Source: Acinetobacter sp. ANC 4204 (GTDB taxonomy: Bacteria > Pseudomonadota > Gammaproteobacteria > Pseudomonadales > Moraxellaceae). Taken from it: 64,000 nt of DNA. The stretch spans positions 186,001 to 250,000 of the forward strand of contig NZ_NEFZ01000004.1 in assembly GCF_002135205.1 (NCBI RefSeq), given 5' to 3'. The notes under the pieces are model-generated. The model did not search any database, was not told the DNA's origin, and saw nothing but the letters and a program-made list of their open reading frames with translations. Below are positions 63,473 through 64,000 of this stretch, piece after piece. A program made the position numbers and the translations under genes. The number at the start of each line of letters is the position of its first letter. The first letter of the stretch is position 1.

Positions 63473-63757
63473 TTATGCAAAATCCTGAACCAATTTTTTT
63501 ATGACTGGTCGCTGACGCTGACTTGCGTTCCATAAGTCATGCTGCATTTGTAAATTCAACCAAAACTCTGGTGACGTTTCTAAAGCCTCGCTTAAACGAA
63601 TCGCCATATCTGCTGAAATACCTGTATGACCATTCAAAATACGAGATAGATTTGCTCGAGTAACACCTAGCGCTTGAGCAGCTTCAGTCACGGGGGTTTC
63701 ACCTATATATTCCCGCAACATTTCGCCAGGATGTGGTGCATTAAACATCATATTCAT
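63473..63757 (-). CDS. higA: HigA-family antitoxin
   Basis: A 94-residue HTH antitoxin: FNAPHPGEMLREYIGETPVTEAAQALGVTRANLSRILNGHTGISADMAIRL is the standard HigA/VapI core, and SPEFWLNLQMQHDLW the C-terminal motif. It lies 18 bases downstream of the toxin gene, toxin first, as in higBA operons. It neutralises HigB and represses the operon. Confidence 0.9.
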   Translation of the reverse strand: MNMMFNAPHPGEMLREYIGETPVTEAAQALGVTRANLSRILNGHTGISADMAIRLSEALETSPEFWLNLQMQHDLWNASQRQRPVIKKLVQDFA

Positions 63758-63775
63758 AGTTCGTACTCCTACACC

Positions 63776-64000
63776 TTAGTGATAGTCCAGATAATCCACG
63801 ATGTAGACATCGCCATCTTCAAATTTAAAAATTACTCGCCAATTACCGTTTACAGTGAGTGACCATTGATCTTGTAGGTTTCCACTGAGCTTATGCAATC
63901 GCCAATTGGGTGGAGTCCTTAAATCATTCACTGTAGATGCAGCATGTAATGCCGCAAGAATCAAACGTAATTTAGAAGAATGCGTTGCTTGGATACCTGC
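63776..64000 (-). CDS. higB: HigB-like RelE-superfamily mRNA interferase toxin (5' end outside window)
   Basis: The minus-strand frame is open from the window edge to a TAA at 63776, giving the last 74 residues. It has LRLILAALHAASTVNDL, PPNWRLHKLSGNLQDQWSLTVNGNWRVIFKF and a terminal DYLDYH, the HigB pattern, with the basic Arg in NWRVIF likely catalytic. Full-length members are about 92 residues, so roughly 18 N-terminal residues lie beyond the window. Internal ATG or TTG codons are not the true start. The toxin cleaves mRNA at the ribosome. Confidence 0.86.
   Translation of the reverse strand, partial: AGIQATHSSKLRLILAALHAASTVNDLRTPPNWRLHKLSGNLQDQWSLTVNGNWRVIFKFEDGDVYIVDYLDYH

Noticed and set aside
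48495..64000. Prophage, suggested by umuDC, an HTH-ImmA protein and higBA
   Set aside because: No integrase, structural, lysis or replication genes, and the segment is broken up by ordinary metabolic genes and receptors.

Overview
The window looks like a chromosomal segment of an Acinetobacter species, or a very close relative. It is AT-rich throughout. It carries the oxygen-dependent MesX/MesD methionine synthase pair, an unusually long UmuD like the Acinetobacter UmuDAb family, many TonB-dependent receptors and a dense set of LysR and GNAT genes. The genus call is inference from gene families and not from a search. There is no rRNA, tRNA or CRISPR array, and no intact transposon or prophage.

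Layout, left half. Positions 1-5159 hold a YbhGFSR-type ABC exporter operon (minus strand, last gene cut by the window edge) and a divergent CecR-like TetR repressor, with a perfect 13+1+13 palindrome between them. Next come a lipoprotein amidohydrolase, a LysR regulator and a divergent pair of half-size chromate (CHR) transporters. Positions 9285-18133 are a four-gene RND efflux operon: MdtA-like adaptor, two MdtB/MdtC-like pumps and an outer-membrane channel. A Fur-box-preceded FecI/FecR/receptor signalling set follows (18430-22496). Then come a GNAT, a PaiB-like protein, a MocR regulator and a YddG-like exporter. A 45-codon relic of a type I secretion adaptor lies at 26709-26867.

Centre. 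Positions 28411-38984 are the most coherent block: an eight-gene minus-strand operon plus a divergent TonB-dependent receptor. It has an amino-acid ABC transporter with two paralogous binding lipoproteins, a GNAT, two different flavin-dependent (LLM) monooxygenases and an M20 deacylase. This is the gene content of the Bacillus ytm/ytn and yxe operons, which salvage sulfur from S-substituted cysteines by N-acetylation, oxidative C-S cleavage and deacetylation. A cysteine desulfurase lies just downstream. A glutathione transferase and a complete TonB-ExbB-ExbD energiser follow.

Right half. There is a DUF2135/TPR protein, a LysR next to AlaX and a LysE-type exporter, an outer-membrane protein paired with a periplasmic Ntn amidase, and UmuD/UmuC. 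Small unknown genes follow, then two Fur-box-associated TonB receptors and the mesX-mesD methionine synthase pair with a flavin reductase. The window ends in a small accessory-looking segment: an uncharacterised gene coupled to an HTH-ImmA/IrrE protease gene behind a large inverted repeat, and a HigBA toxin-antitoxin pair cut by the edge.

Recurring themes are sulfur and methionine economy, reduced-flavin chemistry and TonB-dependent uptake (four receptors and one energiser). The flavin reductase at 57748 could serve both the LLM monooxygenases and MesX/MesD, but that link is inference.
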